Assembly (NCBI GenBank): GCA_934338065.1 | Contig: CAKRGX010000010.1 | Span: forward strand, 1 to 64,000 | Length of the DNA: 64,000 nucleotides | Origin: an uncultured Eubacterium sp. | Lineage (GTDB): Bacteria > Bacillota > Clostridia > Lachnospirales > Lachnospiraceae | Reading direction: 5' to 3' | Shown: piece after piece, positions 1 to 7,519 of the stretch | Numbering within the stretch: the first letter of the stretch is position 1 | How the letters are laid out: the number at the start of each line of letters is the position of its first letter | Program-made: the position numbers and the translations under genes | Notes under the pieces: generated by a model | Database searches by the model: none | Told to the model about the DNA's origin: nothing | What the model saw: only the letters and a program-made list of their open reading frames with translations

Positions 1-551
1 ACGATAACTTTGACCTCGTTGTGCTTGATTTGAATTTACCGGGTGCTGACGGCATGACTGTTTTGAGAACACTCAGAAAAACCGACCGTGACACAAAGGT
101 GCTGATTTTGTCTGCCCGTAGTGAAGTGTCTGATAAGGTTGACGGTTTGGATGCAGGTGCAAACGATTATTTGGCAAAGCCGTTCCATTTGGAAGAACTT
201 GCTGCAAGGATTCGCAGTCTTACCCTCCGACAGTTCACTCAAAATGATGTTGTGCTGACCTGCGGTGATGTTTCTTTTGACACAAAATCTCGCAAGGCTA
301 TTGTCGGAGGTGAACCTTTGCCGTTGACCCGCAAGGAAACAGGCATACTTGAATATCTTATGGTAAACAGAGGTCGCCCCATAAGTCAGGAAGAATTTAT
401 TGAACATGTGTGGGACAATAGCGTTGACAATTTCAGCAATTCGATAAGGGTACATATTTCTGCTTTGAGAAAGAAACTTCGCACTTCTCTTGGATATGAC
501 CCGATTCGCAATCGTATCGGTGAGGGCTATGTAATGGGGGAAGAAGAATGA
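1..551 (+). CDS. OmpR/PhoB-family response regulator (5' truncated by window edge)
   Basis: This is the C-terminal three quarters of a DNA-binding response regulator that receives phosphate from the adjacent sensor kinase. The frame is open to the window edge and already inside the receiver domain. The phospho-acceptor Asp sits in VVLDLNLPGADG, the conserved Thr/Ser-type switch follows in LILSARS, and the conserved Lys is in YLAKPF. A winged-helix trans_reg_C domain follows, with RKETGILEYLMVNRG and the recognition helix NSIRVHISALRKKL. It overlaps the kinase start by four bases (ATGA), so the two are translationally coupled. Leucine is mostly CTT or TTG, with very few CTG, unlike the neighbouring genes. 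The regulon cannot be inferred. Confidence 0.93.
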   Translation, partial: DNFDLVVLDLNLPGADGMTVLRTLRKTDRDTKVLILSARSEVSDKVDGLDAGANDYLAKPFHLEELAARIRSLTLRQFTQNDVVLTCGDVSFDTKSRKAIVGGEPLPLTRKETGILEYLMVNRGRPISQEEFIEHVWDNSVDNFSNSIRVHISALRKKLRTSLGYDPIRNRIGEGYVMGEEE

Positions 552-1696
552 AAAAAATATCTCTTCAATGGCGTATCACTTTGATGACTGCTATACTTAT
601 AGGTATAACCTGCGTGTCTATGAATTTCCTTATCGGTTATTCGGGCAGACATTATATGGATTCTATCGGCAGTGGCATTTCTGCTAACAGCGATTCGTAT
701 AAAGGTGAGCAGGAATTTTTTGACCCTGAAAGTGCCGACCTTGACCAAGAAGTAACTATTATAGTTAACGGTGCGCAGGAGTCGTTTTCCACTACAAATT
801 GGTGCATAACAGCGGTTGTAACATTGCTTGGCGGTGTTTTGGCATACTTTGTCAGTGGCAGAGCATTAAAGCCTTTGCACACCTTTGCTTCAAGGGTTGA
901 AAATGTTCAGCCGAATAACTTGCCCGATATGAAGATAACCGATGATGTGCCTGCCGAGTTCAAGCAATTCAGCATTTCTTTTAATCAGATGCTTGACCGA
1001 CTTGACGAGGGGTTCACGGCACAACGGCAGTTCACCGGCAATGCCGCACACGAATTGCGCACCCCTCTTGCATTGCTTCAGGCACAACTTGAACTTTTTT
1101 CTGTTGAGCATCCTAATTTGGATGCCGAAAGTGCCGACTTCCTCAAATTATTGCAGGAACAAACAGAGCGAATGTCGCAGGTTACAAAGACCTTGCTTGA
1201 AATGAGCGAGCTTCGAACTGTGCCGTGTAATGACTGCATTGAGCTTGCACCGATGATTGAGGAAATTCTTGCCGACCTTTCTCCTGTGGCAGAGAAAAAA
1301 GGGGTCACTCTTGAATGTGACGGCACCGGCACTATGGTGGGCAGTGACACCTTGATTTATCGTTTGATCTTTAATTTGACGGAAAACGCAATTAGGTATA
1401 ACCGCCCTGACGGAACTGTGCGTGTTTCTGTTTCTCAGGAGGGTGACGATCTTGTTGTCAGGGTTGCCGACACAGGTTGCGGAATACCAGAAAAGTGTAA
1501 AGAAAGTATTTTTCAGCCGTTCTTCCGTGTGGATAAATCCCGTAGCAGAGAAAATGGCGGTGTGGGTCTTGGACTTTCTTTGGTTTGGGAAATTGCTGAT
1601 ATTCACGGTGGCAAAGTGCAGGCAGAAGAAAGTACAGAAAAGGGAACTGTTATGACAGTTACTTTTCCGTTGAACAGAGAATACAAGGATGATTAG
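548..1696 (+). CDS. Sensor histidine kinase
   Basis: A membrane histidine kinase of 382 residues, partner of the preceding response regulator. One membrane segment lies near residues 9-30 and a second near 85-105, enclosing a short extracytoplasmic loop of about 55 residues rich in Asp and Glu. A HAMP-like linker follows (SGRALKPLHTF), then the H box with phospho-acceptor His in GNAAHELRTPL, the N box NLTENAIRYN, the G1 box VADTGCGIP and the G2 box GVGLGLSLV. All kinase motifs are intact. The ligand is unknown; the short sensor loop suggests sensing at or in the membrane. Codon choice (CTT/TTG leucine) matches the regulator and differs from the rest of the window. Confidence 0.93.
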   Translation: MKKISLQWRITLMTAILIGITCVSMNFLIGYSGRHYMDSIGSGISANSDSYKGEQEFFDPESADLDQEVTIIVNGAQESFSTTNWCITAVVTLLGGVLAYFVSGRALKPLHTFASRVENVQPNNLPDMKITDDVPAEFKQFSISFNQMLDRLDEGFTAQRQFTGNAAHELRTPLALLQAQLELFSVEHPNLDAESADFLKLLQEQTERMSQVTKTLLEMSELRTVPCNDCIELAPMIEEILADLSPVAEKKGVTLECDGTGTMVGSDTLIYRLIFNLTENAIRYNRPDGTVRVSVSQEGDDLVVRVADTGCGIPEKCKESIFQPFFRVDKSRSRENGGVGLGLSLVWEIADIHGGKVQAEESTEKGTVMTVTFPLNREYKDD

Positions 1697-1755
1697 TCCA
1701 AAATAGAACGAAATTTTTATAAACTATCGCTTGCAATTTCGCATCCAAAGTATAT

Positions 1756-1798
1756 AAAAGCGCAGTTCTCTCCACTTGTAAGAGTACTGCGCCTTTTA
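1756..1798 (+). terminator. Intrinsic terminator after the two-component operon
   Basis: A stem GCGCAGT (1760-1766) pairs with ACTGCGC (1786-1792), extended inward by TCTCT/AGAG, and is followed by CTTTT. The flanking A and T runs mean it could also work on the opposite strand for the remnant at 1803. Confidence 0.75.
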
Positions 1799-1802
1799 AT
1801 TT

Positions 1803-2006
1803 CTATTTTCTCTTTACCGGAATGCAGATTTCACAATAATAGTGATCATCCATTGTACCTTTTTCACACTTTGCCAGATCATCATAATACTCCACACAAT
1901 AACCGGCTTCAAATTCATACTCCCGCAGTGTGAGTAGCCATTCGGTATAAATCTTTTTGCTCACATAAGGTATCTCCGGCATACCATCCCACATCGGAAA
2001 TACTAC
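1803..2006 (-). pseudogene. C-terminal remnant of a GyrI-like/AraC effector-binding domain protein
   Basis: The reading frame runs from an in-frame stop at 2007-2009 to TAA at 1803 and encodes about 67 residues. The order WDGMPEIP, then KIYTEWLLTLREYEFEAGYC, then a final strand ending CEICIPVKRK, is the usual C-terminal third of GyrI-like small-molecule binding domains, which are about 150 residues long. There is no ribosome binding site before the first ATG (1994), and the N-terminal two thirds are absent. It is read as the end of a decayed gene. A short free-standing gene is the alternative but is less likely. Confidence 0.6.
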
Positions 2007-2024
2007 TTATATGCAATCTGCAGA

Positions 2025-2567
2025 TTAGCTAAAATATCTCTTTAATAATCCCTCGAATGCTTTTCCATGTCTAGCCTCATCTCTTGCCATCTCATGAACG
2101 GTATCGTGGATTGCATCAAGATCCTGTGCCTTGGCACGCTTAGCAAGATCAAACTTACCTGCTGTAGCTCCATTTTCTGCATCTACACGCATCTGAAGAT
2201 TTTTCTTCGTCGAGTCTGTAACGACTTCTCCCAGCAGTTCTGCAAATTTAGCGGCATGCTCTGCCTCCTCCCATGCAGCCTTTTCATAGTAAAGTCCTAC
2301 TTCCGGATATCCCTCACGATGAGCAACACGTGCCATAGCCAGGTACATACCTACCTCGGAACACTCACCTTCAAAGTTGGCACGAAGATCAGCAACAATA
2401 TCCTCGCTCACACCTTTTGCCACTCCTACCACATGCTCTGCAGCCCATTCCTTCTCGCCCTCCTGAGCCTTAAATTTCTCAGCTGGTGCTTTACATACCG
2501 GACATTGTTCCGGCGGATTATCTCCTTCATGAACATAACCACATACTGTACATACAAATTTTTTCAT
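2025..2567 (-). CDS. Reverse rubrerythrin (rubredoxin domain first)
   Basis: A 180-residue non-haem iron peroxidase that reduces hydrogen peroxide with electrons passed through rubredoxin. The N-terminus is a rubredoxin-like FeS4 domain with two CxxC knuckles, CTVCGY (residues 5-10) and CPVCKAP (residues 22-28). A ferritin-like diiron domain follows with ligands in [18 protein letters not shown] and DEARHGKAF. The domain order is the reverse of classical rubrerythrin and matches the clostridial reverse rubrerythrins repressed by PerR. An AGGAGG site precedes the ATG. It lies 48 bases downstream of the PerR-type regulator on the same strand, so the two are probably cotranscribed and peroxide-inducible. 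Confidence 0.93.
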   Translation of the reverse strand: MKKFVCTVCGYVHEGDNPPEQCPVCKAPAEKFKAQEGEKEWAAEHVVGVAKGVSEDIVADLRANFEGECSEVGMYLAMARVAHREGYPEVGLYYEKAAWEEAEHAAKFAELLGEVVTDSTKKNLQMRVDAENGATAGKFDLAKRAKAQDLDAIHDTVHEMARDEARHGKAFEGLLKRYFS

Positions 2568-2615
2568 TTTCTTTTCCTCCTAAAATTATTTTTATTATAG
2601 CCGTTTTTCCATTTT

Positions 2616-3005
2616 CTAAACGGTTCGCAGACATTTTTCACAAACCCCATAGAAATAAACTTCATGTCCTTCAATTCTGCCCGAAAAATTTTTCTTAGCC
2701 TTTTCATCAATATCATCAATGGAATTCATCTCCAGATCAATAACGGCATTACATCTTCTGCAGACAAAATGATTATGCGGCTCAACCGTTGCATCATAAT
2801 GCTCAACCCCATCCCCACAATTTAATCGGAGTATCTCACCGTGTTCAACCAGCAGATTAAGATTCCGGTATACCGTTCCCAAACTGATTTTAGGAAATTG
2901 TTTACGAATCTCTGTATAAATAGTCTCTGCTGTTGGATGTGATTTGGTAGAACGAAGGTAGATCAAAACGGCCTCTCGCTGTCGACTATATTTTAAACCT
3001 GACAT
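2616..3005 (-). CDS. perR: Fur-family peroxide regulator (PerR-type)
   Basis: A 129-residue Fur-family repressor. The winged helix covers about residues 1-75 (SRQREAVLIYLRSTKSHPTAETIYTEI, reading on to SLGTVYRNL). Regulatory metal ligands lie in VEHYDATVEPHNHFVC. Two CxxC pairs, CRRC and CEKC, form the structural zinc site. Linkage to a reverse rubrerythrin supports the PerR subtype over Fur or Zur. A His/Asp-type sensing site is plausible but cannot be distinguished from Fur by motif alone. A Fur-type box sits just downstream of its own -10, so autorepression is inferred. Confidence 0.88.
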   Translation of the reverse strand: MSGLKYSRQREAVLIYLRSTKSHPTAETIYTEIRKQFPKISLGTVYRNLNLLVEHGEILRLNCGDGVEHYDATVEPHNHFVCRRCNAVIDLEMNSIDDIDEKAKKNFSGRIEGHEVYFYGVCEKCLRTV

Positions 3006-3029
3006 TGTTTTGTACTCCTTTTAAATAAT

Positions 3030-3048
3030 GATAATGATTACTGTTATT
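3030..3048 (-). promoter_or_regulatory. Fur/PerR-type operator in the perR leader
   Basis: The 19 bases GATAATGATTACTGTTATT match the Fur-type consensus at 14 of 19 positions. The site abuts the perR -10 element and so covers the likely transcription start. Confidence 0.6.
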
Positions 3049-3077
3049 AGTTTACTACTGATTTCTATTTTTGTCAA
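3049..3077 (-). promoter_or_regulatory. perR-rubrerythrin promoter
   Basis: On the minus strand TTGACA (3077-3072) and TAAACT (3054-3049) are separated by 17 bases. Confidence 0.65.
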
Positions 3078-3112
3078 CACTTTTTTATTGTCTTTTTTTT
3101 ATTTTATCACAT

Positions 3113-3140
3113 TCGACAAATAAATACATAAAAATATAAT
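3113..3140 (+). promoter_or_regulatory. cotJABC promoter
   Basis: TCGACA (3113-3118) and TATAAT (3135-3140) are 16 bases apart in a very AT-rich region, 23 bases before the cotJA start. This resembles a vegetative promoter rather than a sporulation one. Confidence 0.55.
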
Positions 3141-3163
3141 AACAAAATAATTAAGGAGTTTAT

Positions 3164-3436
3164 ATGAAACTTTCTAACAAACCACTTGCCATGGCATACG
3201 TTCCCTGGCAGCCCTTTGAAAATGTAATGGATGCCGGCTGTGGTCTGAAACATGGAACTATCTTTGAAGATCTGATTTTTCCTTTTGTTGGTTCTCAGGC
3301 CGCCTGCCAGGCAAAAAAAATATCACCAAGGCAGAGTTCCCGACCTTGTGACTGCTCACAACAGCCAGTACCATATCCTTCCTGCGGCTATCCACAGCAG
3401 TCGTCATGTTCCTGCGGAAGGAGGGGTGGTTATTAA
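3164..3436 (+). CDS. cotJA: CotJA-family protein with Cys-rich tail
   Basis: A 90-residue member of the CotJA spore-coat-associated family. The family core is visible at residues 8-42 (LAMAYVPWQPFENVMDAGCG, then KHGTIFEDLIFPFVG). After it comes a tail of about 45 residues rich in Cys, Pro, Gln and Ser, with CDC, SCG and SCSCG motifs. This tail is not typical of the Bacillus protein. A good AAGGAG site precedes it. The stop overlaps the ATG of the next gene by one base (TAATG), so translation is coupled. CotJ operons also occur in Clostridia in which sporulation is uncertain, so a coat role is inferred from family only. Confidence 0.85.
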   Translation: MKLSNKPLAMAYVPWQPFENVMDAGCGLKHGTIFEDLIFPFVGSQAACQAKKISPRQSSRPCDCSQQPVPYPSCGYPQQSSCSCGRRGGY

Positions 3437-3702
3437 TGAATAACACGAGAATGTCTAAGGAGAAGGCAATGCAGTTCGTTCGCGAAACCTGCTTTGCCAC
3501 ATTAGATGCCGGTTTATATCTGGATACTCACCCTTGTGATGAAAAGGCTATGGATTATTTCAGCAAATACCAGCAAATGTATAAAGATGCCGTAAAAGAG
3601 TATGAAAAAAATTACGGTCCAATCACCATAAACGGTGTCAACACCTGTGATGGCTGGACCTGGACAGAAGGGCCCTGGCCTTGGGAAGGGGGGTGCAAGT
3701 AA
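3436..3702 (+). CDS. cotJB: CotJB-family protein
   Basis: An 88-residue CotJB-like protein, the small middle component of CotJABC. It contains the helical FVRETCFATLDAGLYLDTHP segment, then DEKAMDYFSKYQQMYKDAVK, and ends in a Trp/Gly-rich tail. The start at 3436 is chosen over an in-frame upstream codon because GAAGGAGGGG sits 8-10 bases before it and because it overlaps the cotJA stop. Its own stop overlaps the cotJC ATG by one base. The biochemical role is unknown in the family. Confidence 0.85.
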   Translation: MNNTRMSKEKAMQFVRETCFATLDAGLYLDTHPCDEKAMDYFSKYQQMYKDAVKEYEKNYGPITINGVNTCDGWTWTEGPWPWEGGCK

Positions 3703-4310
3703 TGTGGACCTATGAAAAGCATTTACAGTATCCGGTTAATATTACAAAAACAGACGCAAAAATGGCTAAGGTGATCATTTCACAGTTTGGTGGCCCGGAT
3801 GGTGAACTGGCAGCTTCGCAACGTTATTTGTCACAGCGCTATTCCAATTCTAACCGTAAGGTTGCCGGTGTGCTGACGGATATCGGCACCGAGGAAATGG
3901 CTCACTTTGAAATGATCTGCGCAATCGTTCACCAGCTTACTAAAGACCTGACTCCCGAGCAGATCAAAGAACAGGGCTTTGCCGATTATTATGTCGATCA
4001 TACCTTAGGTTTATGGCCACAGGCTGCCAGTGGAGCACCATTTACCGCCACGTATTTCCAGTCAAAGGGGGATCCGATCACGGATCTGACAGAAGATCTG
4101 GCAGCCGAACAAAAAGCCCGCAGCACGTATGATAATATTCTTCGTCTGGTGAAGGATCCTGAAATCTGTGATCCGATCCGTTTCCTGCGTCAAAGAGAGC
4201 TTGTTCACTTCCAGCGTTTTGGAGAGTGTCTTCGTCTAGTTCAGGATGAACTTAATCAGAAGAATTACTACGCTTATAATCCCGACTTTGATAAAAACTG
4301 CTGCAAATAA
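3702..4310 (+). CDS. cotJC: CotJC, manganese catalase-family protein
   Basis: A 202-residue ferritin-like diiron/dimanganese protein of the manganese catalase family. Metal ligands are visible as Glu in GELAASQRYL, Glu and His in EEMAHFEM, Glu in AEQKARSTYD, and Glu and His in RELVHFQRF. The four-helix core is therefore complete and catalase-like peroxide disproportionation is plausible. The start at 3702 overlaps the cotJB stop and gives the usual MWTYEKxLQYP N-terminus. It is the third gene of a tightly coupled cotJABC operon. Placement beside perR-rubrerythrin fits a peroxide-defence neighbourhood, although the promoter is separate. Confidence 0.9.
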   Translation: MWTYEKHLQYPVNITKTDAKMAKVIISQFGGPDGELAASQRYLSQRYSNSNRKVAGVLTDIGTEEMAHFEMICAIVHQLTKDLTPEQIKEQGFADYYVDHTLGLWPQAASGAPFTATYFQSKGDPITDLTEDLAAEQKARSTYDNILRLVKDPEICDPIRFLRQRELVHFQRFGECLRLVQDELNQKNYYAYNPDFDKNCCK

Positions 4311-4347
4311 AAAGAGTAATCAAACTTTCGTATACGATAAAATAAAT

Positions 4348-4369
4348 GGGGCTGTCTTAGTGCAGCCCC
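4348..4369 (-). terminator. Hairpin between convergent cotJC and the anti-sigma gene
   Basis: The perfect stem GGGGCTG/CAGCCCC has an 8-base loop. On the minus strand it is followed by ATTTATTTTA, so it best serves as terminator of the leftward sigma/anti-sigma operon. On the plus strand it could also stop cotJABC transcripts. Confidence 0.7.
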
Positions 4370-4388
4370 TCAAATTTGATACAGACAA

Positions 4389-5426
4389 TTATTTTAACAG
4401 TACATTAAATTCTTCCCCAATTTTTTTGTATTTATGCTGTTGCAGATTCATCCAATAAGGAGCAAGCCTCAATTTTTTTACATTAGAAGCAAATCCGCCG
4501 GAAAAACTCATCACAACTTCATATTCATTCTCTGCCTGCAATTTTTTCACTGTCACACTGTCCTCTGATACCCGCTCACCCAGATTATCCTTTCCATCCA
4601 GATGAAGATTGATATCATCTATGTCTTTGTCTTTTGTAATAAATGTCATATATACCTTGCAATCCGTAGAAGTTCCTACTACCTTATGCACAATAAGTTT
4701 ATCTCCGGTAGAAAGGTTCATCGTCGTTGTTGTCAGATCTCTCAACGTGTGGCTGTTTGCTTTATCCACATTGACAATTGTCTTGAATTTCCATTCATCG
4801 GAAGTTGCCGGTGTTGTACAAATATCCGACACAAAAATCTCTAACGTAACATCTCCTTTTATTATCATATCCTGATTGAGTTCAACCTCACCTACACTGA
4901 CCTGTGTATGGTCATCTGCCGTCCAGCTTGTATAGCTTGGTTTACCAATTAATTCTTCCCCATTGACAATAACATGACTGACTATATTCGCATGAGTCAA
5001 TGGCAGTCCCCAGCGCTCATCCGAATGAACCTTGATACAGTAGGCGACTTTATTCGCATCAACCAATACTTCTTCCAGCGTAACAGCAAGCCCCTGTCTG
5101 GTAATCGTTTCACCCACTTTACATATCTCTTCTTCTGCCCGTTTCTTCTGTTCCCTGCCTCCATAGACATAACTCTCTGTGATTGGGCCAAACAATCTCT
5201 CCTTCATCGCCTTAACCTCATCTTGCAGCACAGTACCGCCAAGCAGGACTACGATAAGTACAAAACCTGCTGCCGCCACAAGATGTTTCGGAAAATGCAG
5301 CACTTTTTTCTTTTTCTGTGGAGACGTCTGAATCTGATGAAGTATTTTCTCATTAAGCTCCGGCGCCGGATTCTCCCTGGCCTGCAATACATCCTTCAAC
5401 AATTGGTCTACTTTCGGATCGTTCAT
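4389..5426 (-). CDS. DUF4179-type membrane anti-sigma factor
   Basis: A 345-residue single-pass protein. Residues 1-45 form a short cytoplasmic segment with basic KKKK just before the membrane. One transmembrane helix lies at about 49-68 (VAAAGFVLIVVLLGG). A large extracytoplasmic beta-rich region follows, typical of DUF4179 proteins encoded with ECF sigma factors. It starts inside the sigma gene, and GGAGG lies 12 bases before its ATG. The role is inferred: to hold the cognate sigma factor at the membrane until an envelope signal releases it. The signal is unknown. Confidence 0.8.
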   Translation of the reverse strand: MNDPKVDQLLKDVLQARENPAPELNEKILHQIQTSPQKKKKVLHFPKHLVAAAGFVLIVVLLGGTVLQDEVKAMKERLFGPITESYVYGGREQKKRAEEEICKVGETITRQGLAVTLEEVLVDANKVAYCIKVHSDERWGLPLTHANIVSHVIVNGEELIGKPSYTSWTADDHTQVSVGEVELNQDMIIKGDVTLEIFVSDICTTPATSDEWKFKTIVNVDKANSHTLRDLTTTTMNLSTGDKLIVHKVVGTSTDCKVYMTFITKDKDIDDINLHLDGKDNLGERVSEDSVTVKKLQAENEYEVVMSFSGGFASNVKKLRLAPYWMNLQQHKYKKIGEEFNVLLK

Positions 5427-5946
5427 CCATATACACCTCCATCCTTTTCTTTACCTGTTTTCTTCCCTTATTCAATCTGCTTTTCACCGTTCCCACAGGA
5501 ATTTCCAGCGTGACAGATATCTCCTGCAGGGAAAGCTCTGCTGTATAAAACAGATACATAACTACCTGTATTTTTTCAGGTAGTTCTGCAAGAACCTGTT
5601 TTACCTTATCCTGCTGCTCTTTCCGGATAATTTCCTGCTCTGGCAGATTTTCATAAACCATCAACCGCCCCCGAACTTTCTCCTCCCGATATTCCTCTAA
5701 TGGAATAAGCTTTCGTCTCACTGCCTGTTTTCTTTTCTGATTTTGCCAAAGCTTCACCGCAATTCCTAAAATATAACTCTTCGGATTACCACCTTGTTCC
5801 ATCTTATGACAAAGTTCCCATGCCTTCAGAAAGGTATCCTGATAGAGATCATCTGCTGTTTCCCTGTCTCCCGTCAGGTGACAGCAAAAGCTATAGACAG
5901 CCGTTCCATTACTTTCTATTATCTCCTGTAGTTCCCTTTGTTCCAT
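5353..5946 (-). CDS. ECF-type RNA polymerase sigma factor
   Basis: A 197-residue sigma-70 family factor of ECF architecture. Region 2 includes TADDLYQDTFLKAWELCHKM, and region 4 includes PEKIQVVMYLFYTAELSLQEI followed by PVGTVKSRLNKGRKQVKKRM. The start at 5946 is preferred to an in-frame GTG at 5955 because GAGGG lies 9 bases before it. The last 24 codons overlap the anti-sigma gene by 74 bases in another frame, which is unusually long and gives a charged, Gly-rich tail. It is expected to direct its own operon, but no clear ECF promoter was found upstream. Confidence 0.88.
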   Translation of the reverse strand: MEQRELQEIIESNGTAVYSFCCHLTGDRETADDLYQDTFLKAWELCHKMEQGGNPKSYILGIAVKLWQNQKRKQAVRRKLIPLEEYREEKVRGRLMVYENLPEQEIIRKEQQDKVKQVLAELPEKIQVVMYLFYTAELSLQEISVTLEIPVGTVKSRLNKGRKQVKKRMEVYMDERSESRPIVEGCIAGQGESGAGA

Positions 5947-6001
5947 AGCTTTCACCCTCTTTCCAAAATTCCCTCTTACTTATATATTGTATCAAGTTGA
6001 T

Positions 6002-6014
6002 AAGAAGTTCATTT
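6002..6014 (-). repeat. Copy of repeated motif AAATGAACTTCTT
   Basis: The minus strand reads AAATGAACTTCTT here, just upstream of the ECF sigma gene. The same 13 bases occur at 6086-6098 (+), 19949-19961 (-) and 19972-19984 (+). Elsewhere they form arms of terminator hairpins. Confidence 0.6.
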
Positions 6015-6029
6015 TTCTTAAAAAAATTC

Positions 6030-6102
6030 AAAAAGAAGTTCGATTCGTGAGAGTTATAACACAAAACGTTATCTTGTCTCGAAACAAATGAACTTCTTTT
6101 TC
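6030..6102 (-). terminator. purA terminator, long AT-rich hairpin
   Basis: On the minus strand AAAAAGAAGTTC pairs with GAACTTCTTTTT. A second internal stem (GATAACG/TTATAAC) lies in the loop. A run TTTTTGAATTTTTTT follows. It is 22 bases past the purA stop. Confidence 0.65.
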
Positions 6103-6123
6103 TATTTGAGGCTATCTATTTCA

Positions 6124-7398
6124 TTAGCGGTAAATGATCTCATGGCGTCCCGGTCCATTCGAAACCATCTTAACCGGTACTTCCAGTTCTTTCTCGATAA
6201 ACTCAATATATCTGCGGCAATTCTCCGGCAATTTATCGTATTCTGTAATACCACGGATATCCGTCTTCCAGCCAGGCAGTACTTCATATACCGGCTTAGC
6301 CTTTTTCAACTGTGCCGTAGTAGGGAAATCTCTTGTTACCTTACCATCGATTTCATAACCAACGCATACAGGCAGTTCATCCAGATACCCTAATACATCC
6401 AAAACCGTCAGTGCAACTTCCGTTGCTCCCTGGACACGGCAGCCATAACGGCTGGCAACAGCATCAAACCATCCCATACGGCGTGGACGTCCTGTCGTAG
6501 CACCGTACTCACCACCATCACCACCACGGCGGCGAAGTTCATCTGCCTCGTCTCCAAATATTTCGCTGACAAACTCTCCGGCACCTACTGCACTGGAGTA
6601 TGCTTTTACTACTGTAACAATTCTCTTAATCTCATATGGCGGTACTCCTGCTCCGATTGCACCATACCCTGCCAAAGTAGAAGAGGATGTAACCATTGGG
6701 TAAATACCGTGATCCGGATCTTTCAAAGAACCAAGCTGTCCTTCCAGAAGAACTCTCTTGCCTTCCTTCAATGCTCCATATAAAAATGCGGAAACATCAC
6801 AGACATATGGCTCTACCATTGTTTTATACTCAGCAAGCGTAGCCATGACATCATCAACCTTTAGTGCCGGTTTATGATACAGATGCTCCAGCAATACATT
6901 TTTCTTTTCACAGATTCCCTCTATCTTTTCCCGAAGCAGTTCTTCATCAAAAAGCTCAGAAACCTGAATTCCTGTCTTTGCATATTTATCTGAGTAGAAT
7001 GGCGCGATACCGGATTTCGTTGAGCCAAATGATTTGCCCCCCAGACGTTCTTCTTCATACTGGTCAAACAAAATATGATATGGCATAACAATCTGTGCCC
7101 GGTCTGAAACCTTAATCTTCGGCATCGGTACTCCCCGATCCACGATTCCTTTAATCTCTTTAAAAAGATCTGGAATATTCAGCGCAACACCATTTCCAAT
7201 GATGCTGGTCGTGTGGCTGTAAAACACTCCGGATGGCAGAATATGAAGGGCAAATTTACCATAATCATTTACAATCGTATGTCCTGCATTGCTACCGCCT
7301 TGAAAACGAACAATGATATCGGACTCCTCTCCTAACATATCGGTAATCTTACCTTTTCCTTCGTCGCCCCAATTAGCTCCAACAACCGCTGTTACCAT
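6124..7398 (-). CDS. purA: Adenylosuccinate synthetase
   Basis: This 424-residue cytosolic enzyme makes adenylosuccinate from IMP, aspartate and GTP, the first step from IMP to AMP. The N-terminal GDEGKGKITD P-loop, GGSNAGHT, and the GTP-binding QLGSLKDPDHG region are present, and the length is normal. The start at 7398 is chosen over the ATG two codons upstream because AGGAGG is only one base from that ATG but seven from this one. It is monocistronic, with its own promoter at 7477-7505 and a terminator at 6030. The next step enzyme, purB, lies 5 kb away in another operon. Confidence 0.97.
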   Translation of the reverse strand: MVTAVVGANWGDEGKGKITDMLGEESDIIVRFQGGSNAGHTIVNDYGKFALHILPSGVFYSHTTSIIGNGVALNIPDLFKEIKGIVDRGVPMPKIKVSDRAQIVMPYHILFDQYEEERLGGKSFGSTKSGIAPFYSDKYAKTGIQVSELFDEELLREKIEGICEKKNVLLEHLYHKPALKVDDVMATLAEYKTMVEPYVCDVSAFLYGALKEGKRVLLEGQLGSLKDPDHGIYPMVTSSSTLAGYGAIGAGVPPYEIKRIVTVVKAYSSAVGAGEFVSEIFGDEADELRRRGGDGGEYGATTGRPRRMGWFDAVASRYGCRVQGATEVALTVLDVLGYLDELPVCVGYEIDGKVTRDFPTTAQLKKAKPVYEVLPGWKTDIRGITEYDKLPENCRRYIEFIEKELEVPVKMVSNGPGRHEIIYR

Positions 7399-7476
7399 AG
7401 CCATTCCTCCTATTCATCCTGTGAACATTCATTTTGGTCTATGCACAAATATATAATATTTTGCACATGCGTAATT

Positions 7477-7505
7477 ATTATACACGATAATAGTGCTTTC
7501 GGCAA
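7477..7505 (-). promoter_or_regulatory. purA promoter
   Basis: On the minus strand TTGCCG and TATAAT are 17 bases apart. The sequence shares TTGCCGAAA and TCGTGTATAATAA exactly with the hpf promoter at 27750-27778. Confidence 0.75.
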
Positions 7506-7519
7506 CAAAAATTTCCTAA

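Noticed and set aside
2067..2600. 177-residue plus-strand open frame opposite rubrerythrin
   Set aside because: Shadow of a well-supported gene; Cys/Phe/Leu-rich, no ribosome site.
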